The notes under the pieces: model-generated | What the model was told of the DNA's origin: nothing | Databases searched by the model: none | What the model saw: only the letters and a program-made list of their open reading frames with translations | In this document: piece after piece, positions 1 to 8,323 of the stretch | Numbering within the stretch: position 1 is the first letter of the stretch | Layout of the letters: every line of letters begins with the position of its first letter | Position numbers and translations under genes: made by a program | Source: Actinomycetota bacterium | Lineage (GTDB): Bacteria; Actinomycetota; Geothermincolia; Geothermincolales; RBG-13-55-18 | Direction of reading: 5' to 3' | Assembly: GCA_003598015.1 (NCBI GenBank) | Contig: QZKE01000008.1 | Span: forward strand, 1 to 34,980 | Length of the DNA: 34,980 nt

Positions 1-45
1 ACCGTCGCGCCGCCCTCCGTCCGGGAGCATAACCGATCGCATGCG

Positions 46-111
46 TGCCAGGCCTGGACCTCGCTTCGCTCCGTCCAGGCGACTGGCACCGTCGCGCCGA
101 AGACGGCGCGA
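46..111 (-). terminator. Two inverted repeats downstream of the kinase gene
   Basis: Two inverted repeats lie just beyond the histidine kinase stop codon in its direction of transcription. One pairs 52-59 with 73-80, with an outer tgcca/tggca extension at 46-50 and 84-88. The other is a perfect 8-bp stem (92-99 with 104-111) around a 4-nt loop. Neither is followed by a clear T-run on the minus strand, so intrinsic termination is only possible. A 12-bp stretch at 1-12 is repeated at 88-99, which suggests the window edge cuts a repeat-rich spacer. Confidence 0.35.
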
Positions 112-146
112 TCGCTTACGCAATACATACTAACGTAAGGGGTTGC

Positions 147-1310
147 TCAGACGTGTATTGGGAGAGTGAAGGATATGGTGGTACCTTCGCCCATCTTGCT
201 CTCGGCCCAGATCCGCCCACCATGGGCCTCCACCAGGCCCTTGGCGATGCTGAGACCCAGTCCCGTGCCTCCCGTGTCCCTGGCCCGCGACCTGTCCGTG
301 CGGTGGAAACGATCGAAGATGAAGGGCAACTCCGCCTCCTCGATCCCCGGACCGGTATCGCTGACTGATATCGAAACCCATTTCTCCCCATACCTCGCCC
401 CCAGGGTGATCGATCCGCCTCGTGGGGTGTACTGGATGGAGTTGGTGAGCAGGTTGCCAAGGACTTGTGAGATCCTTCCCTTGTCCGCCTTCACCCGGGG
501 AAGATCCACCGCGGCTTCGATGGCGAGGGATATCCCCTTATCGGCCAGATCGTGTTCGAAGCTGGAGGCCGCGAGTCGCATAGCCTCTTCCATATCCACC
601 TGCATGAGGTCGAGCTCCAGTTGCCCGGCATCCACCAGGGACAGCTGCTGGAGGTCCTCCACCAGGCGGGCTAGCAGAGCGTTGTTTTTCACGAGCACGT
701 CTATGGCTTCCGGCTTCAGATCGATGACGCCGTCCTGCAACGCCTCCAGGTAGCCGCGCTGGGCGGCCAGGGGAGTCCTCAGTTCATGGGAGATGTCCGC
801 GATCATGCTCTTGCGCAATACCTCGTTTCTCTCCAGACCTTCGGACAAAGCGTTGAAGGCCACGGCCAGTTCCTCCACCTCCCGGCCTCCCTTTACATTC
901 ACCTGCCTTCCATATTCCCCACCGGCGATGCCACTCGTCGCCAGGGTTAGCTCGGAGAGCGGCTTGGATATCCTGTCCGCCAGGTACCAGCTCAGAAGGA
1001 AGGCGAGCAGCACCCCCAGCAACCCGGTGATCACGTAGCTCAGGTTGACGACCTCCACGCGCTCGTTCTTCATCACCCTCATATCAGGCGGCTCCGGTGG
1101 AGGCGTGTGTGGTCCCATCGGCTCTATGACCTCCACCTCGATGACCTCGAAGGTCTGGTCGAACTGCCGGCGCACCAGGTAGTTCGAGAGCAGGGCGAAG
1201 AAGACTATACACGCCAGCGTGATGCAGAGGATGGCCAGGAAGAGCTTAAGCCTCAGGCTGGGTCTTCTTCTTGGCCTGGAACCTGTACCCGATGCCGTAG
1301 ACCGTCTCAA
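147..1310 (-). CDS. HAMP-containing sensor histidine kinase
   Basis: This is a membrane histidine kinase of about 387 aa, the partner of the response regulator immediately upstream. It has a transmembrane helix at about 22-45, a short extracytoplasmic loop rich in Glu and Pro (about 50-85) and a second helix at about 88-110. A HAMP domain follows (about 111-163), then the HisKA box with the phospho-acceptor His175 in DISHELRTP. The ATPase domain shows the N box (NLLTNSIQYTP), DTGPGI and GTGLGLSIAKGL. It would autophosphorylate in response to an envelope signal and pass phosphate to the regulator. The TTG start at 1310 overlaps the regulator's end by 65 bp. No ATG, GTG or TTG lies between it and the first helix, so the true start is uncertain and a CTG nearer 1255 is possible. 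The short sensor loop gives no clue to the ligand. Confidence 0.92.
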   Translation of the reverse strand: MRRSTASGTGSRPRRRPSLRLKLFLAILCITLACIVFFALLSNYLVRRQFDQTFEVIEVEVIEPMGPHTPPPEPPDMRVMKNERVEVVNLSYVITGLLGVLLAFLLSWYLADRISKPLSELTLATSGIAGGEYGRQVNVKGGREVEELAVAFNALSEGLERNEVLRKSMIADISHELRTPLAAQRGYLEALQDGVIDLKPEAIDVLVKNNALLARLVEDLQQLSLVDAGQLELDLMQVDMEEAMRLAASSFEHDLADKGISLAIEAAVDLPRVKADKGRISQVLGNLLTNSIQYTPRGGSITLGARYGEKWVSISVSDTGPGIEEAELPFIFDRFHRTDRSRARDTGGTGLGLSIAKGLVEAHGGRIWAESKMGEGTTISFTLPIHV

Positions 1311-1953
1311 TGAAACTCCAATCTCTCGCCTTTTTCGCGACCTTGTTCCTGATGTTCTTTATATGGGTGTCTATGTTCCTGTCGTAGCCGTTGTACTCGT
1401 CGCCCTGGGTCAGTTCGATGATCCTCTCCCGGCTCAGCACCTGTCCGGGGCGTGTCGCCAGGGAGGTCAGGATGTCCAGCTCCATGGGGGTCAGGGCGAC
1501 TTCCTCATCGTTTACCTTTACCCGGTGTCTGTTGACGTCGATGACCATGGGCCCGGTGACCACGATTCCCCTCCGCTCGGCACGCTCCTTATGCCTGCGC
1601 AGCACGGACCTGATCCTGGCCACCAGTTCCCGGGGGCTGAAGGGCTTGACCACGTAATCGTCCGCTCCTATCTCGAGGCCGGTTATCCTGTCATCCTCCT
1701 CGGACTTCGCCGACAGGATGATTATGGGGACGTCGGAATCCTTGCGCACCTCCCGGCAGAAGGACAGGCCGTCCAGGTGGGGCATGAGGATGTCCAGTAC
1801 GATGAGGTCGGGTTTCGTCTCCCTCCACAGTTCAAGGGCCGTCTCCCCGTCGTAAGCCTCTACGGTAGGGTAGCCCTCTTTCACCAGGTAAGCCTTGACG
1901 ATATCGACGATGTCTTTCTCATCGTCCACGATCAATATCTTCTCTTCCCTCAC
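1246..1953 (-). CDS. OmpR/PhoB-family response regulator
   Basis: A 235-aa two-component response regulator. The receiver domain (about 3-118) has the acidic pair D10/D11, phospho-acceptor D54 in LIVLDILMP and the conserved Lys in LSAKSEEDD. The C-terminal winged-helix DNA-binding domain (about 135-230) ends in the typical YGIGYRF strand. I chose the GTG at 1953, which has an AGGAG ribosome site 6 bp upstream and begins MREEKILIVDDE as family members do. An open frame continues upstream to 2004 but lacks such a site. The stop lies inside the kinase reading frame, so the two genes are translationally coupled. Its target genes are not visible; the neighbouring DUF1566 lipoprotein is one possibility. 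Confidence 0.94.
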   Translation of the reverse strand: MREEKILIVDDEKDIVDIVKAYLVKEGYPTVEAYDGETALELWRETKPDLIVLDILMPHLDGLSFCREVRKDSDVPIIILSAKSEEDDRITGLEIGADDYVVKPFSPRELVARIRSVLRRHKERAERRGIVVTGPMVIDVNRHRVKVNDEEVALTPMELDILTSLATRPGQVLSRERIIELTQGDEYNGYDRNIDTHIKNIRNKVAKKARDWSFIETVYGIGYRFQAKKKTQPEA

Positions 1954-2322
1954 TGCCGCTCCTCGCTGAAATCGGCCAGTGCCGCGAGCCCGCGTTGCAG
2001 CCACCCGGGCTTTATCCAGTCACATGGGATTCCTCTGCAGCGAGATCGCGTATGGGCACGCCCGGCCGATCCCGTTTCCCGACCCGTATCCCATATATTA
2101 CATATTACATGCAGGAGCCTAACCCATGGTTATTAAGGAATTGTGGAGAGAATCCGGGAAAGGTGAAACCAGCTTCTCTACAAGGAAAGCGGATATGGAA
2201 TCCCGCGTGGAAGGCTCAACGTGCGACGATGAGTTGAAACGCCTGAATGCCATTGGAATAGAGTCATCGGCAGTTGAGGGAGTGACATTTCCTTGCCGCC
2301 TCCGCTGCAATAGCCATGAACT
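1954..2322. other. Intergenic region upstream of the two-component pair
   Basis: About 370 bp without a convincing gene. An AT-rich patch at 2088-2112, with TAATAT-like hexamers on the minus strand, is the best candidate promoter region for the regulator/kinase pair. I could not assign a confident -35 box. The segment also holds the downstream flank of the DUF1566 gene, with no obvious terminator. Confidence 0.4.
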
Positions 2323-3627
2323 TCAAGGAGCCGCCTGGCCGGTGTCGCGCACCAGCCTCACGTAGTTGTAGATCCTGATGGCGTCTCCCTGGGGGCCGTG
2401 GCCCTCGGGCCAGTCAGCCGGGTCCCCCTCCTTGGGGTCGCTACGCTGGGCTCCCGCGCCGTGCACGTCCATCCACTGCCCGTGCATGTAGCCCATGGCC
2501 CGGCCGAAGCAGAGATTTACCGCGTCGGATCCTCCACGAAAGCCGGCGTGGGTGGTGCCGGCCCAGTAGAAGGGGTAGTCAGCCTGTCCCGCCTCGTTGG
2601 TGATGGGGGTGCAGCCGAAGAGGGGGTCGATGGCGGGCGAGGAGGTGGCATCCGGAGAGCGGGTGTAATCGACGATGCTCTGCAGTTCCTTGGCGTCGGG
2701 GAGCCTCCAGTCCGAATAACCCAGGTATCCCTCGGCGTTCTTCTCCTGCACCCAGGCCAGGGCCTCTTCCCAGTCCATGCCCCGCCCGCTGTCCTCCCGG
2801 GACCACATGAGTCCCGTGGCCTTGTCGGTTACGGTCCCGTCACCGCTGTCGGTGAAATCGTTCTCGCCGTATGCGCTATTACCCCTCACGTAGCGCACGA
2901 ACATGGTGTTGGGACCGCCCCCGGGGCCCGTATCGCGGGGATAGCCCTTGATGCGGCCGTCGGCGAAGTTCACCCCGAAGACGGTGGCGGCTCCGCCCAT
3001 GGTGGTGGCGACGTACTGGGTGCTGGACCAGTACTGGGCGTCGATGATGCGCTCCCCGGCGCTGGTGTCGCCGTACGCGAAGGCGAAGTAGTCCGTGTCG
3101 ATGAAGGGTGTGAGGCCGGAGGTGCCGCCGCCCTCGGCGGGCGGATCGATGCCGCTGAAGAGGATGAGGGAGTACAGCTCCTTGATGGTGGGCAGGCGCC
3201 AATCGTCGTAGCCGCCCGCGCTGCAGGTGCCCGCCCCGGCCACCGCCTCCGCGTAGGTCTTCTTCTCCCCGGGGTCCTGCTGCCACATCAGCCCGGTTAC
3301 GAGGTCGGTCACCGTGCCGTCGCCGTTGTCCCGGTAGGAGGGCTGGCTGCCCTCGTGCTGGGCGTCCTGGCCGTAGAAGGCCTCGCCGGCCTCGGGAGGA
3401 GCTGTCTCCGCCGTGTTGTCGTAGCATTTCGACTGGCTGGTATCGACGACGGGGTACGATAACGGCGCCTCCGCCGTTTCACGCATGTCTTCTCCCGCGG
3501 GAGTCTCATTCTCCCCGGTGTTCCCCGACCCTTCACCGCCGCCGCAGGATGCAAACATTACGGCGATGAACATCAGGGCAACCATGACCAGAACGGTCAG
3601 CCTGTTGATGTCCATCCTGTTCTGCAT
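2323..3627 (-). CDS. Lipoprotein with two DUF1566 (Lcl-like) repeats
   Basis: A 434-aa exported lipoprotein of unknown function. Residues 8-27 form a hydrophobic signal segment ending in a lipobox-like FASC, so Cys28 would be lipidated. A Gly/Glu/Thr-rich linker follows. Two copies of the DUF1566/Lcl C-terminal-like fold then occur, each opening with D-x-GDGTVTD and TGLMW and carrying DDWRLP or SDWRLP (roughly 100-245 and 255-425). Such domains occur in surface proteins of environmental bacteria, some implicated in adhesion, but the role here is unknown. The gene is monocistronic. An ATG at 3615 is an alternative start, but the 3627 start has a GGGG 8 nt upstream and gives the better signal peptide. 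Confidence 0.85.
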   Translation of the reverse strand: MQNRMDINRLTVLVMVALMFIAVMFASCGGGEGSGNTGENETPAGEDMRETAEAPLSYPVVDTSQSKCYDNTAETAPPEAGEAFYGQDAQHEGSQPSYRDNGDGTVTDLVTGLMWQQDPGEKKTYAEAVAGAGTCSAGGYDDWRLPTIKELYSLILFSGIDPPAEGGGTSGLTPFIDTDYFAFAYGDTSAGERIIDAQYWSSTQYVATTMGGAATVFGVNFADGRIKGYPRDTGPGGGPNTMFVRYVRGNSAYGENDFTDSGDGTVTDKATGLMWSREDSGRGMDWEEALAWVQEKNAEGYLGYSDWRLPDAKELQSIVDYTRSPDATSSPAIDPLFGCTPITNEAGQADYPFYWAGTTHAGFRGGSDAVNLCFGRAMGYMHGQWMDVHGAGAQRSDPKEGDPADWPEGHGPQGDAIRIYNYVRLVRDTGQAAP

Positions 3628-3925
3628 TCCGTTTCCCCAATACGTTACGGTGGATTCTCCTGTAAGGTTCCTCGACTATTACTATGCGGGCTTGCAATTA
3701 AGATTGCATTAAGCGAACGTGGGTATTTTGCAAATAATCCGGATAGGTTGATGCCTGTGCGGAAGGAATGCGCCGAGCTTGATGTCCATGGATGCGAAAT
3801 TGGGCTTTCCGGCATACAACTTTGCGCACAGGTTTGATGCTGTCCTTGTGTGCATTGTATGCAGACAAGGCCATAGCGGCTGAAGGAGCCTGTCCCCTGC
3901 ATCAACCAACCGGCCCTTCCGCTGC
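3628..3925. other. Intergenic spacer between divergent genes
   Basis: A spacer of about 300 bp between the DUF1566 gene (minus) and the TetR promoter (plus). I see no credible gene. A perfect 6-bp inverted repeat TGCAAT-taag-ATTGCA at 3693-3708 lies about 70 bp upstream of the lipoprotein start and could be a regulator site for that gene. Confidence 0.4.
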
Positions 3926-3954
3926 TTGACAAAGGTGACTTATATTCATATACT
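3926..3954 (+). promoter_or_regulatory. Near-consensus sigma70-type promoter for the TetR/flavoprotein operon
   Basis: A TTGACA -35 box at 3926-3931 and a TATACT -10 box at 3949-3954 are separated by exactly 17 bp. Together they match the housekeeping consensus at 11 of 12 positions. Predicted transcription would start near 3961, inside the adjacent palindrome, giving a leader of about 65 nt before the TetR start. Confidence 0.8.
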
Positions 3955-3966
3955 GACCGTTAGTCA
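3954..3966. promoter_or_regulatory. TetR-type operator overlapping the start site
   Basis: TGAC-cgtta-GTCA is an inverted repeat of the size and base content typical of TetR-family operators. It directly abuts the -10 box and covers the predicted start point. Binding by the product of the next gene would block transcription, which implies autoregulation of the redox cluster. Confidence 0.65.
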
Positions 3967-4027
3967 TATCATGGGCTCGTAACCTATCCGCTCTCGCCCT
4001 CTAATCCCTGTTTCAAACGGAAGGCTC

Positions 4028-4696
4028 GTGAGGCAGATGGCAGTAGCGGCACGGCGGGAAAAAGAACGGCTGCAGCGCGGAAACGCCATACTCGAGGCGG
4101 CCCGGCACCTCTTTTTCGAGAAGGGGTACAGCGCCACCATGGACGAGATCGCGAAGAAAGCGGAGTTGGGCAAGGGTACCCTGTATCTCTATTTCAAGAG
4201 CAAGGACGAACTCTACGTCTCCGTGATCATCGAAGGGTTCCACGTCCTCGAGCGGAGGATGGAGAGAGAACTCGCTAAGGCGGAAGGGCCGGATGAGAAG
4301 ACCCGGGCTATCTATTATGCCTTCGTCGATCACTGCCTGGAGAACAGAGAATACTTCCGTATAACCCAATATTTCCTCACCGAGGATGCCCGCAGCAAGA
4401 CCTCTCGGGAGCTCATAGACACCATAAACCAGGCCTCGATGAGACTCCTGCAATACGGGGTGAATGCGATCCAGGATGGCGTCGCATCGGGTTTGTTCAG
4501 GGATGACATCGATGTAATCGCGGCTAGTATTCTGGGCTGGAGAAGTGCCACCGGGATATTGGACCTCGCGGTCCTCGACGAAGAAGCGGACTCCAGGGCG
4601 GGGACCTACGGCCAGCTGTTCGATCTGGCCTTCGATTTTCTCATGAGGGGCATGAAGAAAGACAGGCCTTCAGGCAGAAAGGGAGCTGGAGGATGA
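4028..4696 (+). CDS. TetR/AcrR-family transcriptional regulator
   Basis: A 222-aa TetR-family repressor. The N-terminal helix-turn-helix (about 20-65) carries the family signature ATMDEIAKKAELGKGTLYLYFKSKDEL. The C-terminal ligand-binding domain is all-helical and gives no hint of ligand. The stop codon overlaps the start of the FAD oxidase gene (ATGA at 4693-4696), so the regulator is translationally coupled to what it probably controls. The operator-like palindrome at 3954-3966 supports autoregulation. The start is GTG at 4028 with a GGAAGG-like site; an in-frame ATG at 4037 is also possible. The effector is likely a substrate or product of the downstream flavoenzymes. Confidence 0.93.
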   Translation: MRQMAVAARREKERLQRGNAILEAARHLFFEKGYSATMDEIAKKAELGKGTLYLYFKSKDELYVSVIIEGFHVLERRMERELAKAEGPDEKTRAIYYAFVDHCLENREYFRITQYFLTEDARSKTSRELIDTINQASMRLLQYGVNAIQDGVASGLFRDDIDVIAASILGWRSATGILDLAVLDEEADSRAGTYGQLFDLAFDFLMRGMKKDRPSGRKGAGG

Positions 4697-6363
4697 GCGA
4701 CGAGACCAAAGACAGGATATTGAGCGACGAGGCTTATGAGGACTTGGAGAGCGTGGTAGGTCCCGAGAACGTCTCCCGGGAACCCGCCGTGCTGGACGGC
4801 TACGCCTGGCAGCCCACCAACAACGACCACCCGGTGGAGAGATGGGTGCGCAGGCCGGTGGCCGTTGCCCTGCCGTCCTCCACCGCGGAGGTGCAGGAGA
4901 TCGTCAGGACCTGCAACCGGCACGGCCTCCGGTTCAAGGGTTTTTCCACCGGCTGGGGGGTGTGGAACGGGCCTACCTACGACAACGTGCTGCAGATCGA
5001 CCTCCGGCGCATGAACCGCATCCTCGAGATAGACGAAAAGAACATGTACGCCGTGGTAGAGCCTTACGTGAACGGCGCTCAACTGCAGGCCGAGGCCATG
5101 AAGGTCGGGCTGAACACCCATATCATCGGCGCCGGGCCGGCCTGCTCGCCCCTGGCCAGCGCCACTTCGGGATGGGGTGTAGGCCACGACGGCAACTACA
5201 TGAGCTACAGCCCGCGCAACGTGCTGGGGGTGGAATGGGTGCTCCCCGACGGAGAGGTCCTCACACTGGGTTCCCCGGGCTCAGGCCTGGACTGGTTCTC
5301 CGGGGACGGCCCGGGGCCGTCGCTGCGCGGCATAATGAGGGGCTCCACGGGTGCCCAGGGAAGCCTGGGCGTCTTCACCAGAGTGGCGCTGAAACTATAC
5401 GACTGGCCGGGGCCGGCACAGGTGGAGACCAGGGGGACCGTCCTCGATTCGGATTCCGTCGTACCGGATGAACTGTCCTTCTATATGTGCATATTCCCGG
5501 ACCGCGCCGGTTTTCTGGAGGCCAACCTCAAGATCGGGGAAGCGGAGATCGGGTACAACACTCTGCGCACGGCGACGGTGATGTATATCAACATCCTGGC
5601 GCCCCGTCTCTTCGAGAAGATAACCAGGGCGAAAACCCTCAGCTCGATCTTCGGGCAGACCATGGAATACTCGCTGATGATGGTGCTTGCCGGCGACACC
5701 CCGGAGCACCTGCGCTTCCAGACCGCGGTATTGAAGAGCATCGTCGCGGACTATGGCGGCATCGTGATGAACATGAACGACCTGACCCCCTTCGTGTCCA
5801 TGACCTATCTGAACATGATAAGGGCGACCATCCCGGCCCTGGTCTTCAGGATGGGGGGCTCCTTCAACACCGCCCTGAGCAGAAACGAGGCCATCGACAC
5901 TCAGGAGAACTGGAGGGATCACTGCAACTTGATCAAAGACAAATGGATAGAGAGAGGCGGGATCATCAACGACCTGGTGGACAACCCGTACTATGTCTCA
6001 TACGAGAACAACGGGTGGGCCCACTGCGAGGTCGTCTACCAGTTCGATCCCAGAAACGAAAAGCACCGGGAGGCCCTGGAGCCGATCTTCACCGACCTCA
6101 CCATCGCCGCCGCCGATGAATGCATGGAGCCCGGCTTCTCCTCCGACCCGAGGGTGCGCAAGATCATGAGCCCCCTGGCAGCCAACTTCAACCGCTGGCA
6201 GAAAAAGATATCCGCTTTCCTGGATCCAGCGAGAGCATCAGACGACACCCTGTACTGCGGGGAGGCGGACTTCGACCTGTCGCAGGTGGACCCGGAACAG
6301 CGGCAACTCCTCGCGAAGATCATGGAGGTAAAGAGTTGGAGCGACGAGGGGCCACCGGTATAG
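4693..6363 (+). CDS. GlcD/VAO-type FAD-linked oxidoreductase
   Basis: A 556-aa flavoprotein of the PCMH (vanillyl-alcohol oxidase/GlcD) superfamily. The FAD-binding domain spans about 53-240 and shows the usual P-s-s-t-a-E-V-q-e-i-v start, a G-W-G-loop (FKGFSTGWG) and the SYSPRNVLGVEWVLPDGEVL segment. The remainder is the cap/substrate domain. The family oxidises alcohols, hydroxy acids or 4-alkylphenols and passes electrons to another carrier. Neither a covalent FAD ligand nor the substrate can be named from sequence. It overlaps the TetR gene by 4 bp and is followed 94 bp later by a FixC-like flavoprotein and a ferredoxin. The cluster therefore probably moves electrons from an organic substrate into the ferredoxin/quinone pool. 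Confidence 0.85.
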   Translation: MSDETKDRILSDEAYEDLESVVGPENVSREPAVLDGYAWQPTNNDHPVERWVRRPVAVALPSSTAEVQEIVRTCNRHGLRFKGFSTGWGVWNGPTYDNVLQIDLRRMNRILEIDEKNMYAVVEPYVNGAQLQAEAMKVGLNTHIIGAGPACSPLASATSGWGVGHDGNYMSYSPRNVLGVEWVLPDGEVLTLGSPGSGLDWFSGDGPGPSLRGIMRGSTGAQGSLGVFTRVALKLYDWPGPAQVETRGTVLDSDSVVPDELSFYMCIFPDRAGFLEANLKIGEAEIGYNTLRTATVMYINILAPRLFEKITRAKTLSSIFGQTMEYSLMMVLAGDTPEHLRFQTAVLKSIVADYGGIVMNMNDLTPFVSMTYLNMIRATIPALVFRMGGSFNTALSRNEAIDTQENWRDHCNLIKDKWIERGGIINDLVDNPYYVSYENNGWAHCEVVYQFDPRNEKHREALEPIFTDLTIAAADECMEPGFSSDPRVRKIMSPLAANFNRWQKKISAFLDPARASDDTLYCGEADFDLSQVDPEQRQLLAKIMEVKSWSDEGPPV

Positions 6364-6457
6364 CGATTCACCTTCGGTATCGTCAGCAGCCAGTGCGAGA
6401 AGCGGCCGCGGGCGATGTAATGCAGGCATGAGGGTCAGGTAAAGGGGGTCAGCAGGC

Positions 6458-7903
6458 ATGGAAAAATGGGACGTGGTCATCGTGGGTGGTGGTCCGGGGG
6501 GTTCCTACGCCGCCAAGACCGCCGCCGAAAAGGGGCTGAAGGCCGTCTTCTTCGAGCGGGGCGATAGACCGGGGGAGAAGAACTCCTCCGGGGCCGGCCT
6601 GGGCACGAGGTGGTGGAGGGATTTCCCGGAGATCATGAGCAAGCTGCCCGAGCTGCCCTCCTACCGCAAGGCGGACATGATCGTCATCAAGGTGGTGGAC
6701 GAGGAGAACCGGGTGCGGCTGGTACACGGCACCACCGGCTCCGACCGTGACGGGAGCAGGTGGTCGAACTCCCTGGACAAGGGAATGGCGGGGGCGGCGA
6801 TCTACCGGCTGGACCTCGATCCCCTCATCGCGGACATGGCGATCCAGGCCGGGGCGGAGCTGCGCACCTCCACCCTCATCAGCGACGTGATCATAGACAA
6901 CGGTATCGTCACCGGGGTGAAGACCGAGAAGGGCGAGTCCATCGCGGCGGAGGTGGTCATCGCCGCCGACGGTGGCATGTCCACCATGGCCCGCAAGGCG
7001 GGGATGCGCAATCGCTGGGGCGGGGGCTGCACCCTGGTGCCCCAGCTCGACTTCGGCTGCGACGGGGACAAGCTGGACGCGGTGGCGGGGAACGCGGAGT
7101 GGTGCTGGTTCGGGCCCTTCAACGGCGCCTACCAGATGCACTTCGCCGAGAGCTTCCACCTCGGGGCGGGCAAGTGGCTGCGGCCGGACTGGGACACCAA
7201 ACCGACGGAGGTCCTCGAACGGGTCATGGAGATACCGGCCTTCCGCAAGTTCTGCAAGGTGGTCGACGCCCAGATGCGGGAGTACCAGGCCCACTTCCTA
7301 CCCTGGCTGAAGAAACCCGTGAAGTCCTACACCGGCGGAATGATGCTGGTAGGGGACGCCGGCGGATTTCCCTGCCCCCTGGACGGGGAAGGCATATGGC
7401 ACGCCTGCATGTCAGGGAGAATAGCCGCAGAGACCGCCGCCTGGGCCATCTCCAGGGGCGATGTCTCCGAGAGGGCGCTGGCGGAGTACGAGCGTCGCTG
7501 GAAGGCCTCGCCGCTGGGCCTCGAGCATCAGTACGGGGCTGAGTTCGTGGAGCTCTGGGACCACTCCATTTTCGACCCCGAGCTCATGAAGGGGCTTATC
7601 CAACTCCTGCTGGAGTTCAGCGAGATCCACCCCTTCTCCATCCTCTTCGACTGGAGCGACGACCATGTGGGCTGCCTCAACCAGCACATCGAGCACCTGT
7701 TCGACATGATGCCCGAGTTCTCCGACTTCGCATCCAAGTACATGAGCCCCTTGGGCAACACCATCTCACCCCGGGTGGTGAAGCGCGCCCTCCTGCAGGC
7801 CAAACCCAAGGTGCCCCTGTTCAAGTTCCTGCCGGACGACCTGTACCTGAAGCTGCTGGCCAGAATGAACAGCCGGATCAGGTCCTGGCTGGAGACGGTC
7901 TGA
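6458..7903 (+). CDS. FixC-like (geranylgeranyl reductase family) FAD oxidoreductase
   Basis: A 481-aa flavoprotein resembling FixC, ETF:quinone oxidoreductase and geranylgeranyl reductase. It begins with a Rossmann dinucleotide fold (VVIVGGGPGGSYAAKTAAEKG, about 5-26), has the EVVIAADGGMS segment in the middle, and the second FAD motif MMLVGDAGGFPCPLDGEG at about 290-310. In FixABCX-type systems FixC works with a small FixX ferredoxin, and exactly such a protein follows 12 bp downstream. No ETF (FixAB) genes are nearby, so the electron donor may be the upstream GlcD-like enzyme. The extended C-terminal region (about 330-481) is helical and unassigned. A G-rich ribosome site precedes the ATG. 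Confidence 0.88.
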   Translation: MEKWDVVIVGGGPGGSYAAKTAAEKGLKAVFFERGDRPGEKNSSGAGLGTRWWRDFPEIMSKLPELPSYRKADMIVIKVVDEENRVRLVHGTTGSDRDGSRWSNSLDKGMAGAAIYRLDLDPLIADMAIQAGAELRTSTLISDVIIDNGIVTGVKTEKGESIAAEVVIAADGGMSTMARKAGMRNRWGGGCTLVPQLDFGCDGDKLDAVAGNAEWCWFGPFNGAYQMHFAESFHLGAGKWLRPDWDTKPTEVLERVMEIPAFRKFCKVVDAQMREYQAHFLPWLKKPVKSYTGGMMLVGDAGGFPCPLDGEGIWHACMSGRIAAETAAWAISRGDVSERALAEYERRWKASPLGLEHQYGAEFVELWDHSIFDPELMKGLIQLLLEFSEIHPFSILFDWSDDHVGCLNQHIEHLFDMMPEFSDFASKYMSPLGNTISPRVVKRALLQAKPKVPLFKFLPDDLYLKLLARMNSRIRSWLETV

Positions 7904-7915
7904 GGGGAGGACGAC

Positions 7916-8197
7916 ATGGAAGAGTTCAAGATCGACATCAAGAAGGTGGTCTTCCACAAGGAGGGGGACACCGGGGATTTCATAAACTACGACGTGGAGA
8001 AGTGCGACGGGTGCGGGATGTGCGTCAAGGTGTGTTCCGCCGGGCTGTGGTCGCTGAAGGACGGCAAGGCCAGACTCGCACCACGCTATGGTGAGCTGTG
8101 CCTGGAATGCGCCGCCTGCTGGGAGATATGCGTGCCGGAGGCCATAGATTTCTCCTACCCCGCTAGCGGCTCCGGCGTGACGATCAAATACGGCTGA
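7916..8197 (+). CDS. FixX-like 2x[4Fe-4S] ferredoxin
   Basis: A 93-aa ferredoxin-like protein. A 27-residue N-terminal extension precedes two classical clusters: CDGCGMCVKVC and CLECAACWEICVP, both C-x2-C-x2-C-x3-C. The first cluster lacks the usual Pro after its last Cys (it has Ser). Position 12 bp after the FixC-like gene and overall form match FixX, the ferredoxin partner of FixC. It would accept electrons from the flavoprotein in the cytoplasm or at the membrane face. A GGGGAGG ribosome site lies just upstream of the ATG. Confidence 0.9.
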   Translation: MEEFKIDIKKVVFHKEGDTGDFINYDVEKCDGCGMCVKVCSAGLWSLKDGKARLAPRYGELCLECAACWEICVPEAIDFSYPASGSGVTIKYG

Positions 8198-8323
8198 CGG
8201 CGGCACGCGACACTGGCTTGCGGCTTCCGCACGGAGGATCTGTGCAGCAAGCAGTATCGTCAGCATATGTGCATGACATATCCCGATCGTTGCACTTACC
8301 GTGAATGGATAGGGGTGATCGCT

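Noticed and set aside
2398..3462. 354-codon open frame antisense to the DUF1566 lipoprotein
   Set aside because: Low-complexity Gly/Val/Ala-rich translation; the minus strand encodes two clear DUF1566 repeats.
3645..3932. 95-codon minus-strand open frame upstream of the DUF1566 gene
   Set aside because: Overlaps the plus-strand TetR promoter region, no ribosome site, no recognisable protein features.
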